Of a DNA stretch of 64,000 bases, positions 36,726 to 46,610 are shown piece after piece. The translations under genes and the position numbers were made by a program. The notes under the pieces are model-generated. The model did not search any database and was not told where the DNA came from. It saw only the letters and a program-made list of their open reading frames with translations. The stretch's first letter is position 1. The number at the start of each line of letters is the position of its first letter. Source of the DNA: Xylanibacter rarus (GTDB lineage: Bacteria; Bacteroidota; Bacteroidia; Bacteroidales; Bacteroidaceae); NCBI RefSeq assembly GCF_001275135.1, contig NZ_LFQU01000014.1:31719-95718 (forward strand). Reading direction: 5' to 3'.

Positions 36726-36747
36726 CGCAAATCATTTTTTCGTGATG

Positions 36748-36755
36748 CAAACATA
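36748..36755 (-). promoter_or_regulatory. -7 box of mnmA
   Basis: TATGTTTG followed by C on the minus strand; leader about 16 nt. Confidence 0.5.
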
Positions 36756-37355
36756 CATAAAAATAACGACATTCTACGATAATTTACCAACAAATATGAG
36801 CTTACGTGCACGAATAATGAGCCGCAACTGCGGCTGAAACATTCTGAACAGAATGGGATATTCAGGAACAATCAGCTTATAGCCCCTTTCCGGTTAAGGG
36901 CTCCAGAAGTGGCATGGCGAGAAAATAACAGCCTAAAAGAATGATTTACCGTAAAATCGCACTTCACGCTTAACGCGCTGTATATCAACAGATTAGCCCA
37001 AACAAGAAAATATAGCGGGAAATCAGACAATGCAAAAGACCACGTTTTGCATCATAAAAGGGCACATTTTACAATGCAATAAGCCGTCTTTTGCAACGCA
37101 AAAGGCTGCTTTTTGCTGCACAAACCAATGTGTTTCAGGCAGAAAACAACAAAAATATGCATGAACAAGCAGGCTGAAGTGCATGAAAAAACGGCAAGAA
37201 ACAAGAATATTGTGGATTTGTTTTTCTAGAACGGAAAATAATTTTGACAATATTTTTTACCGGCAAATCTATCAGAAATGGACGATTTATAACCAAAGGA
37301 AAACATGGGATGCAAGGCAGACATAAATTGAGATGCAAGGCTCTGAAAAACAACA
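36756..37355. other. Gene-free gap with three small hairpins and palindrome cluster 3
   Basis: No gene supported. 36820-36902 holds three consecutive perfect or near-perfect hairpins. 36971-36985 carries a TAACGCGCTGTATAT module shared with 49242-49256. 37031-37115 holds palindrome cluster 3. Confidence 0.6.
37031..37115. repeat. AAAAGG palindrome cluster 3
   Basis: TGCAAAA-gaccacg-TTTTGCA (37031-37051) is perfect. It is followed by ATAAAAGGGCACATTTTACA, a CTTTTGCAACGCAAAAG palindrome and AAAAGGCTGCTTTTTGC, all variants of one unit in tandem. A TGTGTTTCAGG module follows at 37130. Confidence 0.7.
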
Positions 37356-37391
37356 TGGCCAAAGACCGGTGTAAAACCATGTCTTTGGCCA
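37356..37391 (-). terminator. Terminator of the nuo operon
   Basis: 11-bp perfect stem TGGCCAAAGAC (37356-37366) / GTCTTTGGCCA (37381-37391), then a U-rich run on the minus strand. It is 38 bp past the nuoN stop. Confidence 0.85.
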
Positions 37392-37428
37392 CGCTTGTTA
37401 TAATGTTTTTGTCAACTAAACTTCAACA

Positions 37429-38865
37429 TTAAATTGATGCCCATATCCAGTCATAGAAGAAACTGCACACACCGCAAAGAAGCACACCGGCTGTGCAGAT
37501 GGCAAGAGCCAGTTTTGTGTTGCAGTCGCTCTTGAATGTAGGCAGAGGATTCTCGGCAGACTTGATGTACATTGCCTTAACAATGAGAAGATAGTAGTAA
37601 AGACTTATCACTGTGTTGATCAAAGCAACGAACACTACTATGTGAGTAAGTACAGAACCTTCCTCCAATGCTGCCATGAAGACGAAGAACTTGCTGAACA
37701 TACCTGCAAACGGAGGAATACCACCGAGAGAGAACAGCGCAAACGTCATAAGCAATGACAGTTTGGGGTTAGTTGTATAGAAGCCGTTATATGCATCCAT
37801 CTTTGTAACACCATTGTTGTTTTCCTCAACAACGCTGATTACGGTGAATACTGCAAGGTTGGCCACTACATAAACCAGCACATAGTAAGACAGGGCAGCT
37901 ACGCCAAGAGCATTGTCGCCAATAACTGCCAGCATGATGTAACCTGCCTGTGAGATAGAACTGAAGGCCATGAAGCGCTTGAGCTCTTTCTGGCGGATGG
38001 CAAACAGGTTGGCAATGGTGATGCTGAGCACAACGAGCACGTACATAACGTAAGTCCAATACGGAGTGAGCGGAGCAAACACCTTCATGAGGATAGCCAT
38101 GAGTGTAAATGCGGCAGCACCCTTAGAGATTACGCTAAGATAACCTGTAACCGTTGTAGGAGCACCCTGATATGTGTCGGCAGTCCAGAAGTGGAAAGGA
38201 ACAAGACTGATCTTGAATCCTAATCCGCTCATGAAGAATACCATACCCATTACGTTCATTGTAAGGTTCTGCTTCTGAGCAAGAACTGTTGCAACGTCAT
38301 CGAAATAGAGAGTACCTACTCCACCATAGATGAACGAAATACCATAAAGCATTATTCCGCTTGAGAATGTAGCAGTAAGGATAAACTTGGCTGCTGCCTC
38401 AGCTGAATTATGACGGTATTTGTCGAGCGCAACAAGACATGCCATAGGCACAGATGCCATTTCGAGTCCGAGGAAGAACATCAGGAAGTGGCCGGCGCTC
38501 ATCATCATGTTCATACCGAGCAGGGTTGAAACAGTTAGCATGTAGAACTCGCCTTCTTTGAAAGATGTATCCTGACGGCTCAGCCACTTACGGCTCTGAA
38601 TGAGCACGATGAGTGTACCTGCAGCCAGAATAGTCTTCATAACGTTCACAGCCGATGTTGTAACATACATTCCGCCAAATGCAGAAACCGGCTCCTGAGG
38701 GAAGATGTTGATAATCACCTGAGCAAGCATCAGAATGCAAACCAGCGGATTGAACCACTTGCGCTCACTGTTGCGCGATGATGCAAAATCGGCAATAAAG
38801 ACGATAATAAGGATAGCCATCAATGTGGCTTCCGGAATCATATTAAGAAATTGACTGTAATTCAT
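37429..38865 (-). CDS. nuoN: NADH-quinone oxidoreductase subunit N
   Basis: 478 residues with about 14 membrane segments. One of three antiporter-like proton-pumping subunits of complex I (Mrp fold). [16 protein letters not shown] and [15 protein letters not shown] carry the conserved charged and polar residues of the channel. Last gene of the operon, with a terminator behind it and nuoM 15 bp ahead. Confidence 0.95.
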   Translation of the reverse strand: MNYSQFLNMIPEATLMAILIIVFIADFASSRNSERKWFNPLVCILMLAQVIINIFPQEPVSAFGGMYVTTSAVNVMKTILAAGTLIVLIQSRKWLSRQDTSFKEGEFYMLTVSTLLGMNMMMSAGHFLMFFLGLEMASVPMACLVALDKYRHNSAEAAAKFILTATFSSGIMLYGISFIYGGVGTLYFDDVATVLAQKQNLTMNVMGMVFFMSGLGFKISLVPFHFWTADTYQGAPTTVTGYLSVISKGAAAFTLMAILMKVFAPLTPYWTYVMYVLVVLSITIANLFAIRQKELKRFMAFSSISQAGYIMLAVIGDNALGVAALSYYVLVYVVANLAVFTVISVVEENNNGVTKMDAYNGFYTTNPKLSLLMTFALFSLGGIPPFAGMFSKFFVFMAALEEGSVLTHIVVFVALINTVISLYYYLLIVKAMYIKSAENPLPTFKSDCNTKLALAICTAGVLLCGVCSFFYDWIWASI

Positions 38866-38880
38866 TTTTCTGCTGATTTA

Positions 38881-40386
38881 TTATATTGATGCAATAGCTG
38901 AAACATTGTTAATCTGGTCAAGGATTGGTATCATTGCATTGTCGATAACCTCACTGGCCCACAACGGAGCAAGACCAAGTCCTGCTACGCAGAATATAAG
39001 GCAGCATACAGCCACGCGCTCATCCCATGTTGCGTCGGTAAGTGTCAGATAATGCGGATCAGCAACCTTCTGATAAAGAATCTTGCCGACAACACGCAAG
39101 ATGTAGACAGCCGTAACAACAATACTTGTACAAGCTACGATTGTACATGTACGGTGGAACACATCGTTATTAGCAAAAGAACCGACAAAGATTGTCATCT
39201 CAGCTACGAATCCTGAGAAGCCCGGCAAACCGAGGTTAGCCAAACCGGCGATAACATAACCCACGCTGAGGAAAGGCATAATCTTCATCAGACCGCCAAG
39301 CTTGCGTACGTCACGAGTGTGTGTACGGCCGTATATCATACCGATGAGGGCGAAGAACAAGGCTGTCATCAATCCGTGAGAAAGCATCTGAAGAATAGCT
39401 CCTGTGCAAGCTGTCTTGGTCATCATAAGCAATGCGAACAATACAAGACCACAGTGAGAAACAGAAGAATATGCATTGATATACTTCAGGTCGGTCTGAA
39501 CACATGCAGACAGAGCACCGTATACAACAGAGATTGTTGTAAGGATCAGGAATATCCATCCAAGCTCGTGAGCTGCATCAGGCAGAAGGAACATGGCAAT
39601 GCGGAAGCAACCATAACCTCCAAGCTTCATAAGCACGCCGGCGTGAAGCATTGACACAGCTGTAGGCGCTGATGCGTGACCGTCGGGGCTCCATGTGTGG
39701 AACGGGAACAGTGCTCCGAGAACACCGAATCCGATAAACACGAACGGGAAGAATACCTTCTGAACTTCAACAGGAATATTATGCATTGCTGCAATCTCAA
39801 GGATGTTCATCGTGGTTGCACCACTACCGAAATAGATTCCGATAATACCAAGAATCAACAATGCAGATCCGCCCATGAGCATAAGAGTAAGCTTCATTGC
39901 TGAATACTCCTTGTTACCACTACCCCATACACCGATAAGAAGATACATAGGGATGAGGGCAACCTCATAGAACATAAACATTGTGAACAGGTCGGTGCTG
40001 ATGAAGAAGCCATACACACCGGTGCTCAGCAGAGTAAACCACAGGAAGTATTCCTTTGTCATGGGTTTCAGCTGCCAAGATGCAAAAGTACCAGTAAACA
40101 CGATGATGCTTGAAAGCAGAAGCATAACCACAGATATACCGTCAACACCTACAGAGTAGGCAATGTTCAGCGGCGCAAACCAAGGAATGCTGTATGTGAA
40201 CAACATCTCGTCTGTGTTGCCTCCAGCACGCATCTGTATGAATGTTACCGTAAGCCAGATTGACAAAATCAAAAGACATGATGATCCTGCAACCATTACG
40301 CCACGTACCTGATTAAGGGTGCGGGCCAGCCAAAGACCCAACAGCATCAGTACGGGAAAAACTACAAATAAACTTAATATACTCAT
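38881..40386 (-). CDS. nuoM: NADH-quinone oxidoreductase subunit M
   Basis: 501 residues, about 14 membrane segments. Antiporter-like subunit: FMFYEVALIPMYLLIGVWG has the key Glu, FPFHTWSPDGHASAPTAVS is the discontinuous-helix region, and SVSHCGLVLFALLMM follows. It sits 15 bp behind nuoL and ahead of nuoN. Confidence 0.96.
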   Translation of the reverse strand: MSILSLFVVFPVLMLLGLWLARTLNQVRGVMVAGSSCLLILSIWLTVTFIQMRAGGNTDEMLFTYSIPWFAPLNIAYSVGVDGISVVMLLLSSIIVFTGTFASWQLKPMTKEYFLWFTLLSTGVYGFFISTDLFTMFMFYEVALIPMYLLIGVWGSGNKEYSAMKLTLMLMGGSALLILGIIGIYFGSGATTMNILEIAAMHNIPVEVQKVFFPFVFIGFGVLGALFPFHTWSPDGHASAPTAVSMLHAGVLMKLGGYGCFRIAMFLLPDAAHELGWIFLILTTISVVYGALSACVQTDLKYINAYSSVSHCGLVLFALLMMTKTACTGAILQMLSHGLMTALFFALIGMIYGRTHTRDVRKLGGLMKIMPFLSVGYVIAGLANLGLPGFSGFVAEMTIFVGSFANNDVFHRTCTIVACTSIVVTAVYILRVVGKILYQKVADPHYLTLTDATWDERVAVCCLIFCVAGLGLAPLWASEVIDNAMIPILDQINNVSAIASI

Positions 40387-40401
40387 TTTACCGGTTTTCT
40401 T

Positions 40402-42381
40402 TTATAGACAAATACATAACAACACTAATGCAATAGCACCTGTGAGGAACCATACTGCATACTGGCGCACGTCACCGCTCTGCCAGCCACGTATGCTTTC
40501 TCCGGCTTCATTCGTACCCCAAGCCATAAAGTTCATAGCTCCGTCAACAACATGGCGGTCGAACCATGCCAATGGAGTGCTCACACACTTGAAGATTATC
40601 TTATGTGTAACAAACATCCATACCTCATCCATGTAGAAACGCTTGTAAGCTGCACGATGAAGTTTCGGGAACTTACGGGCAAGCATGTCTGCAACAGGAG
40701 TCTCCTCACCTTTATACATATAAGTAGCAAGACCGATACCGCATATTGCAAGCACTGTGCTGACTCCTGCAACAAACCAGTTGGTATGTGTGCCGAATGC
40801 AACACCGTTGGCAGAAACAAATTCGCCAAACTCAAATACATGCAATGTACCGAAGATACCTACCAACATTGTTATGACAGAAAGAATGATAAGAGGTACT
40901 GTCATTGTCAGCGGAGCTTCGTGAGGCTGATGTGCGCCCTCTGCCTTGTGAGTTTCATAATAGCTCTTGCCCCAGAAGATTACATAATACAGACGGAACA
41001 TATAGAATGCTGTCATAGCAGCAATGCCGCTCATTATCGCACCCATTACAGGTGAGAAGTTATAGCAAGCTACCAAGATTTCATCCTTAGAGCAGAATCC
41101 TGAGAAGAACGGTATACCTGCAATTGCAAGACATGAGATAAGGAATGTCCAATGTGTTACAGGCATATACTTACGCAGTCCGCCCATGTACATCTTCTCA
41201 TTAGAATGAACGGCATGGATGATACAACCGGCACCCAAGAACAGACAAGCCTTAAACATGGCGTGTGTGAACAGATGATACATTCCGGCCATATAACCAA
41301 GTCCGTTTGCATCAGCATATTCTGCAGTCATGGCAACAGCTCCTGTTTCAGGATCAGGCATACATACGCCAAGAGCAACAAGCATGAAACCGATCTGAGA
41401 AATTGTTGAGAATGCAAGCACACGTTTGATATCGCTCTGACAGCATGCAACAGCTGCTGCATAGAAAGCTGTAAACGCTGCTATATAGGCAACCCAGTGC
41501 AAAGCCTCCGGCGCAAACTTGACAAATATCGGGAACAGACTTGCCACGAGATAAACTCCGGCAACAACCATGGTTGCTGCGTGGATAAGAGCACTGACAG
41601 GTGTAGGACCTTCCATAGCATCGGGCAACCAGATATGCAACGGGAACATTGCACTCTTACCGGCACCACCGATAAACATAAGGAACAATGCAGTAGGCAT
41701 AATCCAACCGGCCTGATTGAGCGCTGTCATCTGTGCAGGTGACATCTGAGACAGATCGTAATTAAACGTACCTACATAGAAGCTATAGATAAGAATACCG
41801 ATAAGGAAGAACAAGTCGGCAAAACGTGTTACGATAAATGCCTTCTTTGAAGCTGCCACTGCGGCATGCATAGGATAGTAGAAGCCGATAAGGAGATAAG
41901 AAGAAACTCCCACAAGCTCCCAAAACAGATACATCTGGAAGATGTTTGTAGCTACAACCAATCCGAGCATTGACATTGTAAACAGGCTCAAGAACGCATA
42001 GTAACGCTGAAAGCCCTTCTCTCCATGCATATAGCCGAATGAATAGATGTGGACCATCAGGCTGACTGTTGATATAACGATAAGCATCATCGCAGAAATC
42101 GGAGTGATGCGGAAACCGATATTAAATGTCAGCAGCTCAGAAAATCTAAGCCATGTAATATCAAATGCCGTTACCGTAGGATAAAGACCTGTGGCAGCGT
42201 CTCTTCCCTGAACCAGAAAATACTCAAACGCAGCGTAGTAGCAAAGCACTGTAACAACAGCGATAGAGCATGTTCCGATAAGACCGGCCACTTTATGCGA
42301 CATCTTCATACCCGCCAATCCGAGTAAAATAAATGTCAGCGCCGGTAACAAGAGTATTAAAAATACAAAACCATAATCCAT
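40402..42381 (-). CDS. nuoL: NADH-quinone oxidoreductase subunit L
   Basis: 659 residues, the largest membrane subunit, including the long lateral helix at its C-terminus. LFWELVGVSSYLLIGFYYP, GKSAMFPLHIWLPDAMEGPT and FSTISQIGFMLVALG are typical. It pumps protons at the distal end of the membrane arm. Confidence 0.96.
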   Translation of the reverse strand: MDYGFVFLILLLPALTFILLGLAGMKMSHKVAGLIGTCSIAVVTVLCYYAAFEYFLVQGRDAATGLYPTVTAFDITWLRFSELLTFNIGFRITPISAMMLIVISTVSLMVHIYSFGYMHGEKGFQRYYAFLSLFTMSMLGLVVATNIFQMYLFWELVGVSSYLLIGFYYPMHAAVAASKKAFIVTRFADLFFLIGILIYSFYVGTFNYDLSQMSPAQMTALNQAGWIMPTALFLMFIGGAGKSAMFPLHIWLPDAMEGPTPVSALIHAATMVVAGVYLVASLFPIFVKFAPEALHWVAYIAAFTAFYAAAVACCQSDIKRVLAFSTISQIGFMLVALGVCMPDPETGAVAMTAEYADANGLGYMAGMYHLFTHAMFKACLFLGAGCIIHAVHSNEKMYMGGLRKYMPVTHWTFLISCLAIAGIPFFSGFCSKDEILVACYNFSPVMGAIMSGIAAMTAFYMFRLYYVIFWGKSYYETHKAEGAHQPHEAPLTMTVPLIILSVITMLVGIFGTLHVFEFGEFVSANGVAFGTHTNWFVAGVSTVLAICGIGLATYMYKGEETPVADMLARKFPKLHRAAYKRFYMDEVWMFVTHKIIFKCVSTPLAWFDRHVVDGAMNFMAWGTNEAGESIRGWQSGDVRQYAVWFLTGAIALVLLCICL

Positions 42382-42387
42382 AACGCA

Positions 42388-42696
42388 CTAATTTTTCATG
42401 TTTTCAATACAGTTCACCTGATCACTATTGAAGTTGCGGTAAACATTAATAATAATTGCCACTGCAACAGCTGTTTCCGCAGCACTTACGCCGATGCTGA
42501 ACAAAGTGAAGAAGAAACCTTCCATCTGTCCGGGGAACAACAAGCGGTTGAATGCTGCAAAGTTGATATCAACAGAGTTGAGAATCAACTCAACAGAAAT
42601 CAACATTGCAATCAGGTTGCGACGGGTTATAAATCCGAATACACCGATAAAAAACAACAGTGCTGAAAGCACAAAGAAATATTCTACTGGTATCAT
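42388..42696 (-). CDS. nuoK: NADH-quinone oxidoreductase subunit K
   Basis: 102 residues, three membrane helices. LIAMLISVELILNSVDINFAAF has the conserved Glu of helix 2, and GVSAAETAVAVAIIINVYR the Glu of helix 3. It sits 6 bp from both nuoJ and nuoL. Confidence 0.95.
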   Translation of the reverse strand: MIPVEYFFVLSALLFFIGVFGFITRRNLIAMLISVELILNSVDINFAAFNRLLFPGQMEGFFFTLFSIGVSAAETAVAVAIIINVYRNFNSDQVNCIENMKN

Positions 42697-42702
42697 AAAT
42701 TA

Positions 42703-43215
42703 TTACTCCTTTCTAGATATTACGATTCCACCAATAATGCAAGCCAGCAAGAATACAGAGATAAACTCGAACGGAAGCACATACTGATATTTCTCAGAAC
42801 CCATCAAAGTGTTGCCAATGACATTCATTGAAACTTCCTCATCAGGCATCTGCACTGCCATATCGATAAACTTGTTCTTCAAGAACACTGCAACGACCGT
42901 AACAAGGCTTATCAAGGTTATAAGCGCGCCAAATACAACGCGGCTACCTTTCAAACGCTCTACAAGTCCCTGCAATGTGCGCTTGCTTACGAGCTGTATT
43001 GCAAAAATATAAATCATAGTCACACCTCCGGCATAAACACTTATCTGGGCTGCGCCAAGGAAAGTGTAGTCAAGAAGGAAGTATAAACCAGCAACACCCA
43101 AAAGAACGAACAGCAAGAAAGTGGCCGCTCTCATTATCCGCTTTGTCATTACGCACATAAGTGCAGAACCTAAAATGACAACAGCAAGAATTATAAACAT
43201 TACCATATTAGCCAT
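42703..43215 (-). CDS. nuoJ: NADH-quinone oxidoreductase subunit J
   Basis: 170 residues, five membrane helices. AAQISVYAGGVTMIYIFAI is the conserved helix 3 with its pi-bulge Tyr. Weakly conserved elsewhere, as usual for NuoJ. It sits 15 bp behind nuoI. Confidence 0.94.
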   Translation of the reverse strand: MANMVMFIILAVVILGSALMCVMTKRIMRAATFLLFVLLGVAGLYFLLDYTFLGAAQISVYAGGVTMIYIFAIQLVSKRTLQGLVERLKGSRVVFGALITLISLVTVVAVFLKNKFIDMAVQMPDEEVSMNVIGNTLMGSEKYQYVLPFEFISVFLLACIIGGIVISRKE

Positions 43216-43230
43216 ATCTACGTTCTCCTT

Positions 43231-43761
43231 TTATTTAATTTTAGTATTAAAGACACCGATCTCCAATGGAGTACCGCCATCCTCGATATTCGGCAATGCA
43301 GGCTCAAACTTCTCTTTGTCAAGATGCAAGACCAGCTTGTCTCTTCCAAAGGTTGAGTTCTCAAAGTCGTTCACAAACTTAATGGCCTCATGAGGACATG
43401 CGTTTACGCACAACTCACAGAACATACATTCGCCCAAATCATAAATATAATCATCAAGGACACGTTTTTTCTTACCGTCCTCTGTCTCAATTGTCTTCTG
43501 TACGACTTTAATCGTACCATTAGGACAAGCCATCTCGCAAAGTTTGCATGCGATGCACTTATTGTTGCCTTCAGCATCCTGTGGCATTATAAGGCGTCCG
43601 CGATGGCGCGGCGAAACATGGAGCGTGGTCTTTCTGTTCTCCGGATACTGCTCGGTAACCTTCTTTGTAAGATACTCACGGAAGGTGACACCAAGACCTG
43701 TAAGCAAAGACTTCAGACCAAACTTAATTCCACCAAAATAAGATTTATTATTATCTTCCAT
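43231..43761 (-). CDS. nuoI: NADH-quinone oxidoreductase subunit I (two 4Fe-4S clusters)
   Basis: 176 residues. Carries clusters N6a and N6b: CIACKLCEMACPNG and CMFCELCVNACPHEA. The N-terminal amphipathic part (GLKSLLTGLGVTFREYLTKK) anchors it to the membrane arm. In complexes without NuoEFG this ferredoxin-like subunit is a plausible entry or relay point for electrons (inference). Confidence 0.96.
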   Translation of the reverse strand: MEDNNKSYFGGIKFGLKSLLTGLGVTFREYLTKKVTEQYPENRKTTLHVSPRHRGRLIMPQDAEGNNKCIACKLCEMACPNGTIKVVQKTIETEDGKKKRVLDDYIYDLGECMFCELCVNACPHEAIKFVNDFENSTFGRDKLVLHLDKEKFEPALPNIEDGGTPLEIGVFNTKIK

Positions 43762-43857
43762 TATTTTTACGTTAAGAAATTAAAGAATCAATGAACAACA
43801 GTTTTCTGCATTTAATCTGTAAATTCAATAATTTTTAATTTTCAGTAATTTAACATC

Positions 43858-44940
43858 TTAGAAATGCCATCCCAGAGCAACGACGATAGTCATCAGCACA
43901 AGGTTAAGCAGACTCAGCGGCATAAGATACTTCCACTCGAGCTTCAGTATCTGGTCGATACGAAGACGAGGATAAGACCACTTGATCCAAAGCAGTATCC
44001 ATACAAGGAAGAAAGTCTTGGCCAGGAACCATACAATGCCGGGGATGTAATCCATTACGGCATTGAATCCGTCAAGTCCTGCTACATGCAGAGGCATCCA
44101 TCCTCCGAGGAACACTGTTGACGCAACGCCTGCAATGATAAACATGTTGAGGTATTCAGCCAAGTAGAAGAAACCGAATCCCATACCAGAATACTCTGTA
44201 TGGTAACCGGCAGTAAGCTCACTCTCAGCCTCAGCCAAGTCGAACGGACCACGGTTAGCCTCAGCATTACCTGCAACGAGGAATACGAGGAAAGCTATAA
44301 TAGCAGGGATATGGCCTTTGAAAACAAGCCATCCGTCGTTCTGCGACTCAACAATACCAGTCAGGCTCATTGTTCCAGTCAAGGCTACAGCCGTGATAAG
44401 GCAGAGGCACAAAGACATCTCATAAGATATCATCTGTACGGCTCCACGCATAGCAGACACAACAGAATACTTGTTGTTAGAACCCCAACCGGCAAGGAAG
44501 ATACCAACTACACCTATACTTGATATAGCTGTAAGCAGGAATATACCTACGTTGAAATCGAGAATAGCAGCTCCCTTGTTCCATGGCATGAAAGAGAAAG
44601 CGCCAACACTTCCGATAAGAACGAGGAACGGAGCTATTGCATACAAAAGCTTATCTGCCTTGTCAACAGGGAAGATTTCTTTTATAAGCATCTTAACCAC
44701 GTCGGCAAAGACCTGGAAGATACCCCATTTTCCTACGCGCATCGGGCCAAGACGGCACTGGAAGAAGGCGCAGACCTTACGTTCCATATATATAAGCACA
44801 ATGGCGAGCATGGCATAGGCCATAAGAATAATAAGCCCAACCAAAACGCATTCAATAAGGATTGACAAGAAATTGCCCAATCCCAGAGTATCTCTGAGAA
44901 GGCTGTCAAACCACGTTGTTACTATACTAAAATCGAACAC
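43858..44940 (-). CDS. nuoH: NADH-quinone oxidoreductase subunit H
   Basis: 360 residues if started at GTG 44940. The open frame also has ATGs up to 45009, but that adds 23 residues from AT-rich spacer-like sequence; the family normally begins near FDFSIVTTW, so the GTG is preferred. Eight or more membrane helices. MERKVCAFFQCRLGPMRVG and GWGSNNKYSVVSAMRGAVQM line the quinone chamber. AEAESELTAGYHTEYSGMGF is the acidic loop. It joins the quinone site to the membrane arm. Confidence 0.93.
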   Translation of the reverse strand: MFDFSIVTTWFDSLLRDTLGLGNFLSILIECVLVGLIILMAYAMLAIVLIYMERKVCAFFQCRLGPMRVGKWGIFQVFADVVKMLIKEIFPVDKADKLLYAIAPFLVLIGSVGAFSFMPWNKGAAILDFNVGIFLLTAISSIGVVGIFLAGWGSNNKYSVVSAMRGAVQMISYEMSLCLCLITAVALTGTMSLTGIVESQNDGWLVFKGHIPAIIAFLVFLVAGNAEANRGPFDLAEAESELTAGYHTEYSGMGFGFFYLAEYLNMFIIAGVASTVFLGGWMPLHVAGLDGFNAVMDYIPGIVWFLAKTFFLVWILLWIKWSYPRLRIDQILKLEWKYLMPLSLLNLVLMTIVVALGWHF

Positions 44941-45027
44941 TTTGCTTAAATTTAAATATATTATGAAATTCAAATAATAAAAGGCATTCAAGAGCCGTAC
45001 GGCCATCATGCACTTTTATATTTTTGA

Positions 45028-46596
45028 TTATCTGTCAATATCAGGGATGACGTAGTCGAGAGTTGCACCGATTGATATAAGGTCGGCAATCTTCTCACCG
45101 CGGCAAATCTCATCCATGGCTGAAACCAACGGCAATCCCATAGGACGGAACTTGAGTCGGCAAGGATTCTTGCCGCCGTCGCTTCTGAGATAAACACCAA
45201 TTTCGCCACGGCTGCCCTCACAACTTGTATACCATTCACCTTCAGGAACTTTTATAATAGGCTTCTGCTTGATATAGAAGTCGCCTTCAGGAATGTTGTC
45301 GATAAGCTGTTCGAGTATGCGCACGCTCTGCTCCATCTCGTCCATACGAACCATATAACGGTCAAAGCAGTCACCGTTGTTGTAAGTGATTTCATTGAAA
45401 TCAACCTTGCCGTAGAGGTCGTAAGGATGATACTTTCTGACATCATTGTGCCATCCTGCAGCACGTCCGGTACCTCCGGTACATCCATAAGATATAGCAT
45501 CCTCCTTAGAGAGCACGCCAACACCCTTGAAACGGTTCTGCAGAATAACGTTGCCTGTAAAGAGGTCGTGATATTCCTTGAACATCGGCTTGATGTACTC
45601 ACAGAGTTTCTTAACGTTCTTGACAAAGTTCGGGTCGATGTCGGCCTGGCATCCGCCAATACGATAATAGTTCTGAATGAGTCGTCCGCCGGTGGTCTCC
45701 TCCATAACGTTAAGCACCTGCTCGCGGTCGCGCATACCATAAATAAATGCAGTGAGCGCTCCGAGGTCCTGAGCACAACAGCTGTAGAACAGCAGGTGAG
45801 AGTCAAGACGCTGAAGCTCGTCCATTATGGTGCGGATATACTTAATACGGTCAGAAAGTTCAATGCCCATACCTTCTTCGATAACCGACACAAGCGCATG
45901 ACGGTTCATCATGGCTGAAAGGTAATCAAGACGGTCGGTCAGAGCCAATGTCTGCGGATATGTATAGCTCTCGCACATCTTCTCTACTCCACGGTGGATA
46001 TATCCGCAATGAGGATAAACCTTTCTGATAACCTCACCATCGAGGATTGTCTGCAGACGCAGCACACCGTGAGTGGCAGGGTGCTGAGGACCTATGTTTA
46101 TCACATAATCGTCTTCTGTGAAGAGCTTGTGCTTCGTCTCGCTCAGCGTGCCGTCTTCGTTAAGGTTATACTCAACAGTGTAGTCGGGCTCCGGGTCATC
46201 CTCCAATGTATACTTGTTGTTTTCAGGACTCATGTCATAGTCCTTTCTGAAAGGATATCCATTGAAATCTGAACGAAGATACAAGCGGCGCATGTCCTTA
46301 TGTCCGAGGAACTTTATTCCGTAGAAGTCGTAAACCTCACGTTCAAGCAGGTCGGCGCTCTTCCACAGATTGCTCACTGTTGGGATATAGGCGTTATCGC
46401 GGTCGGCATTAACAGCCTTTACGCTCATGCGCTGGTGTGTTTCGGTGTTTTCGAGGATGTAAACAGCTCCCAGTCCTTCTTCACCAAAATCTTCACCTAC
46501 GATAGTAACGAGGAAGTCGAAATGCTTCTCATTCTTCAGTTTTGCCATCTCGCGGGCAAAATCCTTCAGTTCGAATACTTTATTTTCTAATTTCAT
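45028..46596 (-). CDS. nuoCD: Fused NADH-quinone oxidoreductase subunits C and D
   Basis: 522 residues. The N-terminal ~110 residues are NuoC (30-kDa type; ADLLEREVYDFYGIKFLGHK). A linker is followed by NuoD (49-kDa type) from about residue 160 (INIGPQHPATHGVLRLQTIL), with YCGYIHRGVEKMCE-like HCGYIHRGVEKMCESYTYPQ and the C-terminal DYVIPDIDR. The fused form is shared by many Bacteroidota and E. coli. It forms the quinone-binding core with NuoB. Confidence 0.96.
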   Translation of the reverse strand: MKLENKVFELKDFAREMAKLKNEKHFDFLVTIVGEDFGEEGLGAVYILENTETHQRMSVKAVNADRDNAYIPTVSNLWKSADLLEREVYDFYGIKFLGHKDMRRLYLRSDFNGYPFRKDYDMSPENNKYTLEDDPEPDYTVEYNLNEDGTLSETKHKLFTEDDYVINIGPQHPATHGVLRLQTILDGEVIRKVYPHCGYIHRGVEKMCESYTYPQTLALTDRLDYLSAMMNRHALVSVIEEGMGIELSDRIKYIRTIMDELQRLDSHLLFYSCCAQDLGALTAFIYGMRDREQVLNVMEETTGGRLIQNYYRIGGCQADIDPNFVKNVKKLCEYIKPMFKEYHDLFTGNVILQNRFKGVGVLSKEDAISYGCTGGTGRAAGWHNDVRKYHPYDLYGKVDFNEITYNNGDCFDRYMVRMDEMEQSVRILEQLIDNIPEGDFYIKQKPIIKVPEGEWYTSCEGSRGEIGVYLRSDGGKNPCRLKFRPMGLPLVSAMDEICRGEKIADLISIGATLDYVIPDIDR

Positions 46597-46610
46597 TGCT
46601 TCCCTTTTAA

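Noticed and set aside
37031-37115. CRISPR-like array
   Set aside because: Units are palindromic, of variable length and only a few bases apart; there are no uniform spacers and no cas genes.
44941-45009. ATG start of nuoH at 45009
   Set aside because: Adds 23 residues from AT-rich spacer before the conserved start; GTG 44940 fits the family better. Not excluded.
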